Below are positions 5,816 through 6,432 of a stretch of DNA of 6,432 nucleotides, piece after piece. Location of the stretch: the NCBI GenBank assembly GCA_003154855.1, contig PMEV01000349.1, positions 18,884 through 25,315 on the forward strand. The letters are read 5' to 3'. How positions within the stretch are numbered: position 1 is the first letter of the stretch; each line of letters begins with the position of its first letter. Position numbers and translations under genes: made by a program. The notes under the pieces were generated by a model. The model did no database searches. It saw only the letters and a program-made list of their open reading frames with translations, and was not told the DNA's origin. This DNA is from Bryobacterales bacterium. Lineage in GTDB: Bacteria > Acidobacteriota > Terriglobia > Bryobacterales > Bryobacteraceae.

Positions 5816-6432
5816 ATGGCAAGCGACACGGAATTGCTCGCAGGTTGGGTGCGATTACTTCTCATTGAGGACAATCCGGGAGATGCCGGATTGGTACGGG
5901 AGATGCTCTCGGGAGCTCAGGGCGCCCGGTTCAGCGTGGAGTGGGTACAGGCGTTGCTGCCAGGCATGGTCCGGCTTGGGCAAGGCGATATCGACATGGT
6001 TCTCTTGGACCTCTCGCTTCCCGACGGGCGTGGGCTGGAGGCCCTGACTGCCCTCCGTTCTTGCGCTCCAAACCTCCCGGTGGTCATACTGACCGGTCTC
6101 GAGGATGCGTTTCTTGCCCACGAGGCAGTACGGTGCGGAGCGCAGGATTACCTGATCAAAGGAGAGCTGAGCAGCGGCGCGTTGGCGCGCATCTTGAGCT
6201 ACGCCATGCTGAGGCACCGGAAGCAGGCGGCCGCTCTCCGGTCGGAGTCGCAAGCCGAGTTGGGTAAGATGGTCGGCTTTCTGGGAGCCAAAGGAGGGGT
6301 GGGGACGACCACGATCGCCTGCCACTTCAGCCTCGAGTTGAAGCAGCGGAGTGGCGGCCGCGTCCTGCTGGCGGACCTGGACGTCGCCGGAGGCTCCGTC
6401 GGTTTTCTCATGAAGGCCGAGTTGGAGCACAC
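5816..6432 (+). CDS. Receiver-MinD/CpaE-like ATPase fusion (copy 2, cut by right edge)
   Basis: Translation from 5816 stays open to the window edge, giving 205 residues that begin MASDTELLAG and align without gaps to copy 1 (constant offset 4273 bases). The receiver is complete and canonical: Glu18-Asp19 (LLIEDNPGD), Asp65 (LLDLSLPD), Thr93 and Lys115 (DYLIKGEL). The linker leads into a deviant Walker A, GAKGGVGTTT at 157-166, with the MinD-type signature Lys159 kept and Thr164 in place of the second lysine, then LLADLDVAGGS. The rest of the ATPase lies beyond the window. Identity with copy 1 is 32 of 48 residues over 13-60 and 44 of 50 over 151-200. It follows the response regulator by 58 bases and probably belongs to the same operon. 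By family it is CpaE/TadZ-like; which structure it helps position is unknown. Confidence 0.88.
   Translation, partial: MASDTELLAGWVRLLLIEDNPGDAGLVREMLSGAQGARFSVEWVQALLPGMVRLGQGDIDMVLLDLSLPDGRGLEALTALRSCAPNLPVVILTGLEDAFLAHEAVRCGAQDYLIKGELSSGALARILSYAMLRHRKQAAALRSESQAELGKMVGFLGAKGGVGTTTIACHFSLELKQRSGGRVLLADLDVAGGSVGFLMKAELEH

Noticed and set aside
1..6432. CRISPR array, tRNA, rRNA, prophage attachment site or insertion sequence
   Set aside because: No regularly spaced repeats, cloverleaf-like segments, transposase or terminal inverted repeats were seen; the only long repeat is the paralogous coding pair.

Overview
The window is GC-rich with dense signalling genes and looks like a chromosomal segment of a soil or sediment bacterium. 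The style of the sensor kinase (Cache-type sensor, two PAS domains with 'ANDIILL' and 'NAPIIVWD' openings, an Rcp1-like partner regulator) together with an arsR-arsM pair fits Acidobacteriota (Solibacter/Bryobacter-like). That placement is inferred from protein style and is not proven.

Left edge (1-650, minus strand): an arsenic detoxification operon, arsR followed by arsM. The two genes share a 4-base ATGA overlap and arsM runs off the left edge. Just upstream of arsR there is an extended -10 element placed so that the message would start at the A of the ATG (leaderless). An inverted repeat that could be the ArsR operator covers it.

651-1542 holds no intact gene. Most of it (651-1295) is GC-rich, non-coding-looking DNA with hairpins and one AT-rich patch. 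At 1296-1430 lies the unmistakable C-terminal third of an Rcp1-type receiver protein whose N-terminal two thirds are missing or scrambled, so this is gene debris.

1543-6432 (plus strand) is a signalling module. It runs: a receiver-MinD/CpaE-like ATPase (392 aa); a possible 31-codon mini-cistron overlapping the genes on both sides; a membrane sensor histidine kinase (834 aa, GTG start); a single-domain Rcp1-like response regulator that overlaps the kinase by ATGA; and a second receiver-CpaE-like ATPase, a close paralogue of the first, cut by the right edge. The last gene has no stop inside the window but is clearly coding for 205 codons.

Working model (inference): the kinase senses a periplasmic or membrane-proximal signal and phosphorylates the small regulator. 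It may also phosphorylate the receiver heads of the two CpaE-like proteins, whose MinD-type ATPase halves could set the position of a surface structure such as a Tad/Flp pilus. No pilus genes are visible here. The two paralogues differ at functional positions (acidic pair E-N versus E-D; Walker A Arg versus Lys), which suggests divided roles.
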